Counted from the first letter of the stretch, positions 1 to 7,663 are shown. The stretch is 64,000 bases of DNA from Escherichia sp. E1V33 (GCF_004211955.1 NZ_RHJI01000023.1:1-64000), one strand, 5' to 3'. Program-made: numbers and translations. The notes: a model not told the origin generated them from the sequence alone.

Positions 1-1
1 C

Positions 2-358
2 CCCTTACCCCCTAACGGGGGCGGCGATGGGCAGGTTAAACCTGAACGTCGCAAGGCAGAACGAATCGACTACGAATCCTTCCTGAACGCCTACAACACC
101 GAAGTCGGTGACAGACTGCCACACGCTGTTGCGGTCAACGAGAAACGCAAACGTCGCCTGAAGAAAATCATCCCGCAACTGAAAACGCCAAACGTGGACG
201 GTTTCAGAGCGTATGTCAGGGCGTTTGTGCATCAGGCCAAGCCGTTTTACTTCGGAGACAACGACACGGGCTGGACGGCCGATTTTGATTACCTGCTGAG
301 GGAAGACTCGTTAACGGGAGTACGGGAAGGGAAGTTTGCAGACAGGGGGATTGCATGA
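2..358 (+). CDS. Replication initiator (P22 gp18/lambda O type), C-terminal part
   Basis: This is an open frame entering from the left edge and ending at TGA 356-358; only the last 118 residues are visible. The stretch is basic and helical, with a lysine/arginine-rich segment ([10 protein letters not shown]) about residue 50, and reads like the C-terminal half of P22 gp18-type initiators that load the replicative helicase at the phage origin. It overlaps the helicase start by four bases (ATGA at 355-358), which implies translational coupling and supports the pairing. The N-terminus, and any origin repeats it carries, are off-window. The family assignment rests mainly on the downstream helicase partner. 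Confidence 0.7.
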   Translation, partial: PLPPNGGGDGQVKPERRKAERIDYESFLNAYNTEVGDRLPHAVAVNEKRKRRLKKIIPQLKTPNVDGFRAYVRAFVHQAKPFYFGDNDTGWTADFDYLLREDSLTGVREGKFADRGIA

Positions 359-1731
359 AACAGGATATCGAAGCGAGCGTTATCGGTGGCCTGCTGATTG
401 GTGGATTAACACCAACCGCCAGCGACGTTCTGGCAACGCTGGAGCCGGAAGCGTTTTCAATTCCGCTCTACCGGAAAGCCTTCGAGGTTATCCGCAAGCA
501 GGCGAGAAACAGAAACCTAATCGACGCGCTGATGGTTGCCGAGGCGTGCGGAGAGGAGCATTTTACGTCAATCCTGATGACCAGCAAAAACTGCCCGAGT
601 GCCGCAAACCTGAAGGGATATGCCGGAATGGTCGCGGATAACTATCACCGCCGTCTGGTGCTGGAAATCATGGATGAAATGCGTGAACCAATCCAAAGCG
701 GAACCATCGACGCATCGAGTCAGGCGATGGATGAACTTGTAAAACGGCTCTCAGCCATCAGAAAGCCCCGTGACGAGGTTAAACCTGTACGGTTAGGGGA
801 AATCATCACTGACTACACTGACACGCTTGACAGGCGTCTGAGGAACGGAGAAGAGTCAGATACCCTGAAGACCGGAATCGAAGAACTTGACGCCATCACC
901 GGAGGGATGAACGCGGAAGACCTGGTGATTATCGCCGCTCGTCCTGGTATGGGGAAAACCGAACTGGCGCTGAAGATTGCCGAAGGCGTTGCAAGCCGCG
1001 TTATTCCTGGTTCTGACGTCCGGCGCGGAGTATTGATTTTCTCGATGGAAATGAGCGCATTGCAGATTGCAGAGCGAAGCATTGCCAACGCCGGGAGGAT
1101 GTCGGTTAGCGTGCTGCGAAATCCTGCATCGATGGATGACGAAGGCTGGGCGCGCGTTGCTAACGGCATGAGTCAGCTTGCAGATTTGGATGTATGGGTA
1201 GTCGATGCCTCGCGGTTATCTGTCGAAGAAATTCGCTCAATCGCAGAACGACACAAACAGGAAAATCCAAACCTGTCACTCATCATGGCGGATTATCTTG
1301 GCCTGATTGAGAAGCCGAAAGCAGACCGCAACGACCTCGCAATTGCTCACATCTCAGGAAGCCTTAAGGCGATGGCGAAAGACCTGAAAACGCCTGTTAT
1401 CTCCCTAAGTCAGCTTTCACGCGATGTTGAGAAGCGACCAAACAAACGCCCGACAAACGCAGATTTGCGTGATTCAGGAAGCATTGAGCAGGACGCAGAC
1501 TCAATCATCATGCTCTATCGGGAAGCGGTATATGACGAGAACAGTAGCGCCGCGCCATTTGCTGAAATCATCGTGACGAAAAACCGTTTTGGCTCACTTG
1601 GTACGGTTTACCAGCGGTTCTGTAACGGACACTTTGTTGCATGTGACCAGGATGAAGCCAGACAGATTTGCACAGCATCAAATGCACCTGCTGCGCGTGG
1701 CAGACGATATGCACAAGGGGCTGACGTATGA
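355..1731 (+). CDS. DnaB-like replicative helicase (P22 gp12 type)
   Basis: The 458-residue protein belongs to the DnaB helicase family and should unwind DNA at the phage origin. An N-terminal helical domain (about 1-110) precedes a RecA-like ATPase: Walker A ARPGMGKT at 195-202, a hydrophobic Walker B strand ending in MADYLGL, then the QLSRDVEKR and [12 protein letters not shown] motifs typical of DnaB. Its length equals P22 gp12. This phage therefore supplies its own helicase, instead of a lambda P-type loader that recruits the host DnaB. It is coupled to the upstream initiator by ATGA and to the next small gene by a further overlap at 1728-1731. The reverse-strand frame inside it is a shadow. 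Confidence 0.93.
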   Translation: MKQDIEASVIGGLLIGGLTPTASDVLATLEPEAFSIPLYRKAFEVIRKQARNRNLIDALMVAEACGEEHFTSILMTSKNCPSAANLKGYAGMVADNYHRRLVLEIMDEMREPIQSGTIDASSQAMDELVKRLSAIRKPRDEVKPVRLGEIITDYTDTLDRRLRNGEESDTLKTGIEELDAITGGMNAEDLVIIAARPGMGKTELALKIAEGVASRVIPGSDVRRGVLIFSMEMSALQIAERSIANAGRMSVSVLRNPASMDDEGWARVANGMSQLADLDVWVVDASRLSVEEIRSIAERHKQENPNLSLIMADYLGLIEKPKADRNDLAIAHISGSLKAMAKDLKTPVISLSQLSRDVEKRPNKRPTNADLRDSGSIEQDADSIIMLYREAVYDENSSAAPFAEIIVTKNRFGSLGTVYQRFCNGHFVACDQDEARQICTASNAPAARGRRYAQGADV

Positions 1732-1808
1732 CCATCTACATCACTGAGCTAATAACAGGTCTGCTGGTAATCGCAGGCCTTTTTATTTGGGGGAGAGGGA
1801 AGTCATGA
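1728..1808 (+). CDS. 26-residue predicted membrane peptide
   Basis: A tiny frame begins at ATG 1728, overlapping the helicase stop (ATGA), and ends at TGA 1806-1808, overlapping the next ATG at 1805. It encodes [19 protein letters not shown] followed by IWGRGKS: one hydrophobic helix and a basic end. Overlaps on both sides suggest a translationally coupled member of the replication/nin operon, roughly where lambda has ninA. I recall similar short peptides in lambdoid phages, but no function is known to me. Confidence 0.55.
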   Translation: MTIYITELITGLLVIAGLFIWGRGKS

Positions 1809-2293
1809 AAAAGCTAACCTTTGAAATTCGATCTCCAGCACATCAGCAAAACGCTATTCACGCAGTACAGCAAATCCTTCCAGACCCAACCAAACCAATC
1901 GTAGTAACCATTCAGGAACGCAACCGCAGCTTAGACCAGAATCGAAAGATTTGGGCTTGCCTTGGTGACGTCTCTCGTCAGGTTGAATGGCATGGTCGCT
2001 GGCTGGATGCAGAAAGCTGGAAGTGCGTTTTTACAGCAGCATTAAAGCAGCAGGACGTTGCTGAGGTAACAGGCGCAACAGTAACCAGCATAAATCAGGC
2101 TGCGGCTAAAATGGCGCGGGCAGGAATCTTAGTCATTGATGGTAAGGTCTGGCGAACGGTGTATTACCGGTTCGCTACCAGGGAAGAACGGGAAGGAAAG
2201 GTGAGCACGAATCTGATTTTCAAGGAGTGTCGCCAGAGTGCCGCGATGAAGCGGGTTTTATTTGTTTATGCGGCGGGGGGAGGAAATCAGTGA
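1805..2293 (+). CDS. NinB (Orf-like) N-terminus fused in frame to Ren C-terminus
   Basis: The start is ATG 1805, coupled to the preceding peptide; 162 residues. Residues 1-85 ([18 protein letters not shown]... to AALKQQDV) match the N-terminal two thirds of lambda NinB, a recombination mediator that acts with RecA/Beta and SSB. From about residue 86 the sequence changes to one that matches lambda Ren (GATVTSINQAAAKMARAG, then TVYYRFATREEREGK and FKECRQSAAMKRVL), the protein conferring resistance to Rex exclusion. The last residues (FVYAAGGGNQ) differ from Ren. The frame is uninterrupted across the junction. NinB's C-terminal part and Ren's first ~20 residues are missing, so neither parental activity can be assumed. 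A complete YbcN recombination protein is encoded downstream. Confidence 0.8.
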   Translation: MKKLTFEIRSPAHQQNAIHAVQQILPDPTKPIVVTIQERNRSLDQNRKIWACLGDVSRQVEWHGRWLDAESWKCVFTAALKQQDVAEVTGATVTSINQAAAKMARAGILVIDGKVWRTVYYRFATREEREGKVSTNLIFKECRQSAAMKRVLFVYAAGGGNQ

Positions 2294-2388
2294 GGTTGAC
2301 GATAACTAATATCTGGCGCTATATTCTGTGCGTTGCCGCAAAATCGGCACACGGGATTGGCGTCCCGGATAAGGTAATCGCGACTACT

Positions 2389-2410
2389 ACACGCCGCGAG
2401 CGTGTTTTTT
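2389..2410 (+). terminator. Intrinsic terminator upstream of the C4-type RNA
   Basis: Stem ACACGC (2389-2394) pairs with GCGTGT (2400-2405) around a five-base loop CGCGA and runs into TTTTT (2406-2410). It would separate early-operon transcription from the antirepressor unit unless antitermination overrides it. Confidence 0.6.
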
Positions 2411-2441
2411 ATTGTCGTAAGCATACGCACATCTGAATTAT

Positions 2442-2517
2442 GGTGGGGCGTGTAGGGCCGACTTCGGTCGGGCCGGTTGATTACCCCGGTTACGCCAACC
2501 CTACATGTCTCACCACC
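2442..2517 (+). ncRNA. c4: C4-type antisense RNA controlling the antirepressor
   Basis: A structured element lies directly upstream of ant. The outer ends GGTGG (2442-2446) and CCACC (2513-2517) pair, TGTAGGG (2451-2457) pairs with CCCTACA (2499-2505), and an internal stem CCGAC/GTCGG is capped by a TTCG loop. Two single-stranded segments match downstream leader sequences in antisense: TGATTACC (2478-2485) to GGTAATCA (2559-2566, next to the ant Shine-Dalgarno), and ACGCCAA (2492-2498) to TTGGCGT (2525-2531). Paired a'/a and b'/b contacts are the hallmark of C4 RNA of phages P1 and P7, which blocks ant translation. Exact ends and promoter were not determined. Confidence 0.75.
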
Positions 2518-2524
2518 AAACTGA

Positions 2525-2566
2525 TTGGCGTCAGCGGTGGTGGTTAACTTGATTTATAGGTAATCA
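2525..2566 (+). promoter_or_regulatory. C4 target sites in the ant leader
   Basis: The leader between the C4-type RNA and ant contains TTGGCGT (2525-2531) and GGTAATCA (2559-2566), complementary to two loops of that RNA. The second overlaps the AGG ribosome-binding sequence (2558-2560), eight bases before ATG 2569, so pairing would occlude initiation. An alternative hairpin CACCACC (2511-2517) / GGTGGTG (2536-2542) could compete with the RNA's outer stem. Confidence 0.65.
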
Positions 2567-2568
2567 TC

Positions 2569-3174
2569 ATGAGCACACAACTAGTCTTTCATCAAACAAA
2601 ATTCCATCCTGTTAAACACAACAACAGTATCTGGCTTACTGCCGTTGAGATTGCTCAAGCTCTCGGATATAAAAAATCTGATGCCGTAACTCAGATCTAC
2701 GATCGAAATTCCGATGAATTTAGGGCAGATATGACTGAGACCCTCAATTTGAGTGTCTCAGGGAACTACCAGAAAACAATACGCATTTTCTCCCTCCGTG
2801 GTGCCCATTTGATCGCTATGTTCGCCCGCACTCCTGTAGCCAAAGAATTCCGCCGCTGGGTTCTGGATATTCTCGATCGAGAAGTTCAACAATCCCCAAT
2901 CACAAAACAATTCACTGATAACGAACTTTGCACACTCGCCTGGTTATGGCGAGCAGGGGATGTGATGTTAACCGCCTGCCAGAATGTTACTCCACTTCTT
3001 CAGGTTGCGGAGCATCGCGAAGCCGGTCGCTTTACTTCTATTGAGCAAGAATATCCCCAGATACTACATAAGGCGCGCGAAATCCTTGCCAGAGAAACGG
3101 CACATGTAAGATTCCAGCCGTGGCAGGATGATAAGTGGAGCCGAGTATTGCCGCATTTGCGTTCTGAGCAGTAG
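2569..3174 (+). CDS. ant: Antirepressor (BRO-N plus P22AR_C domains)
   Basis: The 201-residue protein is a phage antirepressor. Residues 1-110 form a BRO-N/Ant-type DNA-binding domain (VWLTAVEIAQALGYKKSDAV-like start, then IFSLRGAHLIAMFARTPVAKEFRRWVLD spread over 85-115). Residues 118-200 resemble the P22 Ant C-terminal domain (FTDNELCTLAWLWRAGDVM, then RFTSIEQEYPQILHKAREI). In P22 and P1, Ant inactivates prophage repressor and triggers lytic growth, so silence in the prophage is essential. Here that would be supplied by the C4-type RNA whose complement covers this gene's ribosome-binding site. The target repressor is unknown. Spacing of AGG 2558-2560 to ATG supports the start. Confidence 0.85.
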   Translation: MSTQLVFHQTKFHPVKHNNSIWLTAVEIAQALGYKKSDAVTQIYDRNSDEFRADMTETLNLSVSGNYQKTIRIFSLRGAHLIAMFARTPVAKEFRRWVLDILDREVQQSPITKQFTDNELCTLAWLWRAGDVMLTACQNVTPLLQVAEHREAGRFTSIEQEYPQILHKAREILARETAHVRFQPWQDDKWSRVLPHLRSEQ

Positions 3175-3353
3175 CAATAAAGTTTCCGGTGAGAAATGTC
3201 ACCAGCATTTTGTTATGAAACGGGTATTGGCGGTATATGGGGGCGGGGCTTTAGTTATTAGGTGTCGAGAATTAATTGTTTGTAGCAATATAAAAAGGAG
3301 CGCTTAAGTCCGTTTATTTTTTAAGCTTCATATACATAGTGGATAAAAATGAG
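3175..3353. other. Intergenic stretch after ant
   Basis: No convincing gene is seen. The stretch becomes AT-rich from about 3255 and marks the edge of the inserted reverse-strand cargo gene. Short frames here overlap the terminator and lack good ribosome sites. Confidence 0.5.
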
Positions 3354-3379
3354 AACCACCCGCTGAACGGGTGGTTTTG
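3354..3379. terminator. Terminator between convergent ant and cargo gene
   Basis: A nine-base-pair stem AACCACCCG (3354-3362) / CGGGTGGTT (3368-3376) with loop CTGAA is followed by T residues on the + strand. On the reverse strand it is followed by a T-rich stretch, so it may end both ant and the convergent cargo gene. Confidence 0.75.
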
Positions 3380-3452
3380 CGCAAGTTAAATTTTATAATT
3401 TCAGTGAATCTTTACGCTGTAATAATGCAAATGATAGTTGAAAAAAACACAA

Positions 3453-4130
3453 TCAGTCGATGGATTCTCCGTAGGATGCAACTGCCTGAGCGACGCAAAA
3501 ACGATCAATACACTCTATTTCTCCATAATCACGCAGGCAATAATAAGTATTATTGTCTTTATCAAAAGCGTAAATGCTACAAATACCCTTAGGCTCACAA
3601 CTTGCGTCCCATCCACTATTAGATAACGTGCCCCATTCCTGGTAAAGCCCTGCGTTAACTTCTCGATTGATAATATGCGGTCCACTATAGTTATCATAAT
3701 CGTAACTATAGATGTCACGTGCCTCAGGAAAATTCCCGTTCATGTTTTCAATCCACGGTAAAATATCTTTAACTGAGTTATAAAGTTCAATGCTGTATTT
3801 GAAAAAACGCTTCACAATAAAAACATAGATGCCGGCAGATTTGTTTGTTGATTTATCAGTGGCGAAAATGACAAAAATCTTCCCAACGCACTTTTCATCT
3901 ACGCCCGGAAAAGTTACTGTGCCATCCTGGCTAACCGCCAGAACATTATTGTCTGCATTAGTGCTACAGGTCCATTTTACCTTGTCATTATTAATAGGGT
4001 CATTATCAATGACCATCTTGAAGGTTGCTCCTGGGAACAAACTGTTAGGGAAACAGTAACCACTCTCCATATCATTTTTAATATCAAAAATATGACCATC
4101 AACTAACACGCCTGTAATTTTGCTCATCAT
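3453..4130 (-). CDS. Reverse-strand cargo gene: Ig-like, possibly lectin-like protein
   Basis: The frame is open from 4175, but ATG 4130, preceded by AGAGAG five to ten bases upstream, is the likelier start and gives 225 residues. Residues 1-100 look like an invasin-type Ig (Big_2) domain: PGATFKMVIDNDPINNDKVKW followed by VLAVSQDGTVTFPG. The C-terminal half has aromatic residues and six cysteines (SGWDASCEPKGIC, YYCLRDYGEIECIDRFC), somewhat like the lectin-type tip of invasin/intimin. No signal peptide or membrane helix is seen. It is AT-rich, opposes the surrounding operon and has flanking non-coding DNA, all signs of a 'moron' acquired by transfer and expressed from its own promoter in the lysogen. 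The function is unknown. Confidence 0.65.
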   Translation of the reverse strand: MMSKITGVLVDGHIFDIKNDMESGYCFPNSLFPGATFKMVIDNDPINNDKVKWTCSTNADNNVLAVSQDGTVTFPGVDEKCVGKIFVIFATDKSTNKSAGIYVFIVKRFFKYSIELYNSVKDILPWIENMNGNFPEARDIYSYDYDNYSGPHIINREVNAGLYQEWGTLSNSGWDASCEPKGICSIYAFDKDNNTYYCLRDYGEIECIDRFCVAQAVASYGESID

Positions 4131-4175
4131 TGAACTCTCTTTGTTTGTTAAATAAAAAGTTTTATTCCTGAACAA

Positions 4176-4543
4176 CGGAACACGCTGATATTAATGCAAC
4201 CAATGAATTGTTGTTGTTATTTGGAGGTTATATAGTGGTATGAATGTTATTATGCGATGTCTCTGAGTGATGGGGTAAGGATTATATGATTCGCTTTTGA
4301 GATTTACCTATGTCAGGCGTTGCTGTTCATGTTCGTCCCCGTTGTCAGTCTTCTTAGTCTGAGCTAATGTGATCATCAATGGGTTATCAGTTTTCTCTGA
4401 AGTTATATAATTAATTGAGCGCCATAGCACCATGGGGCATTGTTGAATTTCATCTTCAATTGATTTTCCATAATCAACTCGCCATAATCATGTCATCGGA
4501 GCCTGAACACCTCCGGTGACTTCTGCGCTAAACGGGGACGTTT
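4176..4543. other. Intergenic region between cargo gene and ylcH
   Basis: About 370 AT-rich bases without a supported gene. It must contain the reverse-strand promoter of the cargo gene (candidate -10-like AT runs near 4180-4240). Past about 4480 the sequence returns to phage-like composition. A hairpin (CGGAG...CTCCG around 4498-4516) lies just before ylcH. Confidence 0.5.
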
Positions 4544-4645
4544 ATGCGCACATACAATCCAAACTCTCTTCTACCGTCACAGATGCAGAAATGCACCTGC
4601 GATTTTTTGCATCCAACGTTTGACCTCTGCGGAGGTGAAGCGTGA
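4544..4645 (+). CDS. ylcH: YlcH-like 33-residue phage peptide
   Basis: ATG 4544 to TGA 4643-4645 encodes 33 residues beginning [19 protein letters not shown] and ending CGGEA, matching my recollection of YlcH from the K-12 DLP12 prophage, including its place before ybcN. It carries a CTC...LC cysteine pattern; the function is unknown. Its stop overlaps the GTG start of ybcN (GTGA), indicating coupling. Confidence 0.7.
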   Translation: MRTYNPNSLLPSQMQKCTCDFLHPTFDLCGGEA

Positions 4646-5097
4646 ACCTCCCACAAGACGGCATCAAATTGCATCGCGGTAACTTCACCGCTATCGGTCA
4701 GCAGATCCAGCCTTATCTGGAGGATGGAAAATGCTTTCGCATGGTGCTTAAACCGTGGCGGGAGAGACGCAGTCTTTCCCAGAATGCACTCAGCCACATG
4801 TGGTACAGCGAAATCAGTGAATACCTCATCAGCAGGGGGAAATCGTTCGCTACCGCAGCATGGGTAAAAGATGCTCTCAAACACACATACCTCGGTTATG
4901 AAACCAAGGACCTGGTTGATGTCGTAACCGGCGAAATCACTACTATCCAGTCGTTACGCCATACCTCCGATCTTGATACCGGAGAGATGTATGTCTTCCT
5001 GAGTAAGGTTGAAGCCTGGGCGATGAGTATTGGCTGCCACCTGACTATTCCGCAGAGCTGCGAGTATCAGCTGCTGCGTGATAAGCAGGAGGCGTAA
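4642..5097 (+). CDS. ybcN: YbcN: NinB/Orf-family recombination protein
   Basis: The 151-residue product matches DLP12 YbcN almost residue for residue. This family (NinB, lambda Orf) binds single-stranded DNA and SSB and helps load strand-annealing or RecA recombinases. The recognisable segment is [20 protein letters not shown] (about 39-58), corresponding to the RSLDQNRKIWACLGDVS segment of the NinB chimera upstream, so the phage has one intact and one chimeric member of the family. The start is GTG 4642, overlapping ylcH; the stop overlaps the ninE ATG by one base (TAATG). Confidence 0.88.
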   Translation: MNLPQDGIKLHRGNFTAIGQQIQPYLEDGKCFRMVLKPWRERRSLSQNALSHMWYSEISEYLISRGKSFATAAWVKDALKHTYLGYETKDLVDVVTGEITTIQSLRHTSDLDTGEMYVFLSKVEAWAMSIGCHLTIPQSCEYQLLRDKQEA

Positions 5098-5267
5098 TGG
5101 CTACACCGCTTATTCGTGTCATGAACGGACACATCTACAAAGTACCAAATCGTCGTAAGCGTAAACCTGAGCTGAAGCCATCCGAAATACCAACACTGCT
5201 CGGATATACCGCCAGCCTGGTTGATAAAAAATGGTTGCGACTGGCAGCAAGGAGGAATCATGGCTGA
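5097..5267 (+). CDS. ninE: NinE-family protein
   Basis: ATG 5097 to TGA 5265-5267; 56 residues, basic (VPNRRKRKPELKPSEIP, ending [10 protein letters not shown]). It corresponds to the DLP12 NinE protein and shares the late W-LR-ARR ending with lambda NinE. The function is unknown; the family always sits in nin regions. It overlaps ybcO by eight bases, and the ybcO ribosome site (GGAGG 5251-5255) lies within its last codons. Confidence 0.8.
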   Translation: MATPLIRVMNGHIYKVPNRRKRKPELKPSEIPTLLGYTASLVDKKWLRLAARRNHG

Positions 5268-5550
5268 TTTGAGAAAAGCAGCGCGTGGTCGGGAATGCCA
5301 GGTAAGAATCCCTGGCGTATGTAATGGCAATTCTGAAACGTCTGTACTGGCACATATCCGGCTGGCTGGATTGTGCGGTACCGGTATCAAACCGCCAGAC
5401 CTGATTGCCACCATTGCATGTTCTGCCTGTCACGACGAAATCGACCGCCGCACACATTTTGTCGATGCTGAGTATGCAAAAGAATGCGCGCTGGAAGGTA
5501 TGGCGAGAACGCAGGTTATCTGGCTGAAAGAGGGGGCAATCAAGGCGTGA
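5260..5550 (+). CDS. ybcO: YbcO-type nuclease (DUF1364)
   Basis: The 96-residue protein matches DLP12 YbcO. Cysteines and histidines in the pattern [29 protein letters not shown] are those of a small HNH-like, metal-binding nuclease fold. YbcO has been described as a predicted nuclease acting in phage recombination beside RusA. ATG 5260 follows AGGAGG at 5250-5255, a strong ribosome site. The stop overlaps the GTG start of rusA (GTGA). Confidence 0.85.
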   Translation: MADLRKAARGRECQVRIPGVCNGNSETSVLAHIRLAGLCGTGIKPPDLIATIACSACHDEIDRRTHFVDAEYAKECALEGMARTQVIWLKEGAIKA

Positions 5551-5909
5551 ATACTTACTACATCACACTACCCTGGCCGCCGAGCAATAACCGCTACTAC
5601 CGCCATAATCGCGGGCGCACGCACATCAGCGCAGAGGGGCAGGTATACCGCGATAACGTCGCCCGAATCATCAAAGGCTCCATGCTGGATATCGGTCTGG
5701 CTATGCCAGTGAAAATCCGTATTGAGTGCCACATGCCGGATCGCCGTCGCCGTGACCTGGATAATCTGCAAAAAGCAGCTTTTGACGCACTCACCAAAGC
5801 AGGTTTCTGGCTGGATGATGCTCAGGTCGTTGATTATCGCGTTGTGAAAATGCCCGTTACCAAGGGTGGGAAGTTGGAGCTGACCATCACCGAACTGGGG
5901 AATGAATGA
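5547..5909 (+). CDS. rusA: RusA Holliday junction resolvase
   Basis: GTG 5547 gives 120 residues, the standard RusA length. RusA is a dimeric, metal-dependent endonuclease that resolves four-way junctions made during phage recombination. The catalytic residues known from E. coli RusA are all present at the expected positions: D70, D72, K76 and D91, in [19 protein letters not shown] and WLDDAQV. The gene is coupled to ybcO upstream (GTGA) and to ylcG downstream (one shared base). It should be active. Confidence 0.95.
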   Translation: MNTYYITLPWPPSNNRYYRHNRGRTHISAEGQVYRDNVARIIKGSMLDIGLAMPVKIRIECHMPDRRRRDLDNLQKAAFDALTKAGFWLDDAQVVDYRVVKMPVTKGGKLELTITELGNE

Positions 5910-6046
5910 TGTTTGAGTCTTATATGGCAGAACGTCTTCGCCACCGCTGGATGCGCCTGCGCTTATATCGTTTCCCCGGTTCTGTTTTGACCGATTACCG
6001 GATACTGAAGAATTACGCCAAAACACTGGCAGAGACAATTGTATGA
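5909..6046 (+). CDS. ylcG: YlcG-like small phage protein
   Basis: ATG 5909 to TGA 6044-6046; 45 residues, arginine-rich at the start (MAERLRHRWMRLRLYRFPG) and ending YRILKNYAKTLAETIV. It is very similar to K-12 DLP12 YlcG, also placed between rusA and Q. The function is unknown. Confidence 0.75.
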   Translation: MFESYMAERLRHRWMRLRLYRFPGSVLTDYRILKNYAKTLAETIV

Positions 6047-6126
6047 AGCCAGAGATAACGATCGGTTGATGCCGTTTTATTGTTTTTTGCTGCCAATTGG
6101 CGTGCTGGTGTAAATGGAGAGCGAGA

Positions 6127-6879
6127 ATGAATCTTGAGGCCTTACCAAAATATTACTCCCCAAAATCTCCAAAATTGAGCGATGACGCACCGGCGACAGA
6201 CTCAGGTGGTTTATCAATTACGGATGTGATGGCTGCGCAGGGGATGGTGCAGTCGAAAGCACCGCTTGGGTTTGCCTTATTCCTGGCAAAAGTTGGTGTT
6301 CAGGACCCTCAGTTTGCGATTGAAGGTCTGCTCAATTACGCGATGGCACTGGATAACCCGACATTGAATAAATTGAGTGCAGAAACACGGTTACAGATTA
6401 TTCCTTACCTCGTGAATTTTGCCTTTGCTGATTATTCCAGGTCTGCGGCAAGTAAGGCTCGCTGTGAGCATTGTGCTGGTACGGGATTTCATAATGTATT
6501 GCGCGAAGTGGTGAAACATTCCAGAAGCGGGGAATCCGTTATCAAGGAAGAGTGGGTGAAGGAACTATGTCAGCATTGTCATGGTAAGGGAGAAGTCAGC
6601 ACAGCGTGCAGAGGGTGTAAGGGTAAAGGTATTGTCCTGGATGAAAAAAGGACCCGGCTTCATGGCACGCCTGTTTATAAGATTTGTGGGCGTTGCAATG
6701 GAAACCGGTTTAGCCGTTTACCAACCACACTGGCGCGGCATCATGTCCAGAAACTGGTACCGGACCTGACGGATTATCAGTGGTACAAGGGGTATGCTGA
6801 TGTTATTGATAAACTGGTTACAAAGTGCTGGCAGGAAGAAGCATATGCAGAAGCACAGTTGAGAAAGGTGACAAGATAA
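6127..6879 (+). CDS. Q: Late antitermination protein Q (Qin YdfT type)
   Basis: ATG 6127, after GGAGAG, gives 250 residues, the length of the Qin prophage Q. Q loads onto RNA polymerase paused near the late promoter and lets it read through downstream terminators into the lysis, head and tail genes. The protein carries four CxxC pairs, C113/C116 (CEHCAGTG), C148/C151 (CQHCHGKG), C161/C164 (CRGCKGKG) and C187/C190 (CGRCNG), a DnaJ-like zinc-binding arrangement. The late promoter and terminator it should act on follow 30-130 bases downstream. An alternative GTG/ATG upstream at 6097 lacks support. Confidence 0.92.
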   Translation: MNLEALPKYYSPKSPKLSDDAPATDSGGLSITDVMAAQGMVQSKAPLGFALFLAKVGVQDPQFAIEGLLNYAMALDNPTLNKLSAETRLQIIPYLVNFAFADYSRSAASKARCEHCAGTGFHNVLREVVKHSRSGESVIKEEWVKELCQHCHGKGEVSTACRGCKGKGIVLDEKRTRLHGTPVYKICGRCNGNRFSRLPTTLARHHVQKLVPDLTDYQWYKGYADVIDKLVTKCWQEEAYAEAQLRKVTR

Positions 6880-6910
6880 ATAATTTTCGCCGAAGATATC
6901 GACATGATGC

Positions 6911-6939
6911 TTGCATTTTTCAAAAAATATGGATAGGAT
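6911..6939 (+). promoter_or_regulatory. Candidate late promoter pR'
   Basis: TTGCAT (6911-6916) and TAGGAT (6934-6939) are separated by 17 bases, just downstream of Q and 48 bases before a strong terminator. This is the arrangement of lambdoid pR', where a short leader RNA ends at tR' unless Q is loaded. The Q-binding element should lie between the two hexamers. Not experimentally tested. Confidence 0.6.
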
Positions 6940-6986
6940 TTTCTCAACGATGGGCTTTGTATGTCCGGTGTTGAGAAAAAGTAGAA

Positions 6987-7009
6987 AACCCGCTAATGAG
7001 CGGGTTTTT
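6987..7009 (+). terminator. Late leader terminator tR'
   Basis: An eight-base-pair stem AACCCGCT (6987-6994) / AGCGGGTT (6999-7006) with loop AATG continues into T residues. Its place right after the presumed late promoter makes it the Q-controlled terminator. Confidence 0.85.
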
Positions 7010-7050
7010 GTGTTTTAAATGGGGAGGTGGCTGGATGTCTAAAATAAACA

Positions 7051-7247
7051 TTGCTTCCAAGTGTACAACTATGCGTTAATGGCTGCGTCGGTTTGAAGAA
7101 CAGACGATATACGAAGTAGTTTACTAAAGCAGTTCTCATTTCAGGTGTTATTCACTTATTCCTTCTTTGAGTCTCTCCAATTAAGTACGAAGTCGTTTCT
7201 GTTATACAAATCATTTATGCCGAAAGGCTCAAGTTAAGGAATGTAGA
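7051..7247 (+). promoter_or_regulatory. Promoter and cold-shock leader of the cspB-like gene
   Basis: TTGCTT (7051-7056) and an extended -10, TGC-GTTAAT (7072-7080), predict a start near 7087, giving a 161-base leader, the length I recall for K-12 cspB. The leader begins with a cold-box-like TTTGAAGAACAGA (about 7092-7104), compared with TTTGACGTACAGA in cspA. It ends with the conserved upstream box GCCGAAAGGCTCA (7219-7231) before AAGGA (7236-7240) and ATG 7248. These elements control cold-shock mRNA stability and translation, so the gene probably responds to cold independently of phage late transcription. Confidence 0.75.
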
Positions 7248-7463
7248 ATGTCAAATAAAATGACTGGTTTAGTAAAATGGTTTAACGCTGATAAAGGTTT
7301 TGGCTTTATTTCTCCTGTTGATGGTAGTAAAGATGTGTTTGTGCATTTTTCTGCAATTCAGAATGATAATTATCGAACCTTATTTGAAGGCCAAAAGGTT
7401 ACCTTCTCTGTAGAGAGTGGTGCTAAAGGTCCTGCAGCAGCAAATGTCATTATTACTGATTAA
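7248..7463 (+). CDS. cspB: CspB-like cold shock protein
   Basis: The 71-residue protein is nearly identical to Qin prophage CspB: a single OB-fold cold shock domain that binds single-stranded nucleic acids and melts mRNA structure at low temperature. RNP1 (KGFGFI, 16-21) and RNP2 (VFVHF, 30-34) are intact, as is the aromatic W11. It is a passenger gene in the late region, with a full cold-shock leader upstream and AT-rich flanks. CspA paralogues have the same length, so the B assignment rests on close recall of sequence. Confidence 0.9.
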   Translation: MSNKMTGLVKWFNADKGFGFISPVDGSKDVFVHFSAIQNDNYRTLFEGQKVTFSVESGAKGPAAANVIITD

Positions 7464-7663
7464 AATTCATAGCTTGTCTGTATACGATAACGAAGAAGGC
7501 TGATGCCTGAGTAGAGATGCAGATAGAGTTGTGGGTATTGAATCCCATTTTGTGGTGAAGTGCAGGTTTGCTGCATGAATAGTTTTACAGTAGAAGCTAA
7601 CTGCTGGCATAGCAATACAAAGTGCGTAAGTGGGTAACTACCACAAAAAGCACCACAATCTCA
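7464..7663. other. Non-coding stretch after cspB
   Basis: No gene is supported here. It is about 200 bases of mixed composition that ends in the terminator at 7664-7687 and is presumably the 3' untranslated region of the csp unit. Confidence 0.4.

Noticed and set aside
2227..2436. 69-codon frame over the ren end and leader
   Set aside because: It crosses the terminator at 2389-2410 and overlaps the NinB-Ren gene; more likely untranslated leader.
3371..3626. Small + strand frames between ant and the cargo gene
   Set aside because: They run through the terminator or oppose the better-supported reverse-strand gene, and have no ribosome sites.
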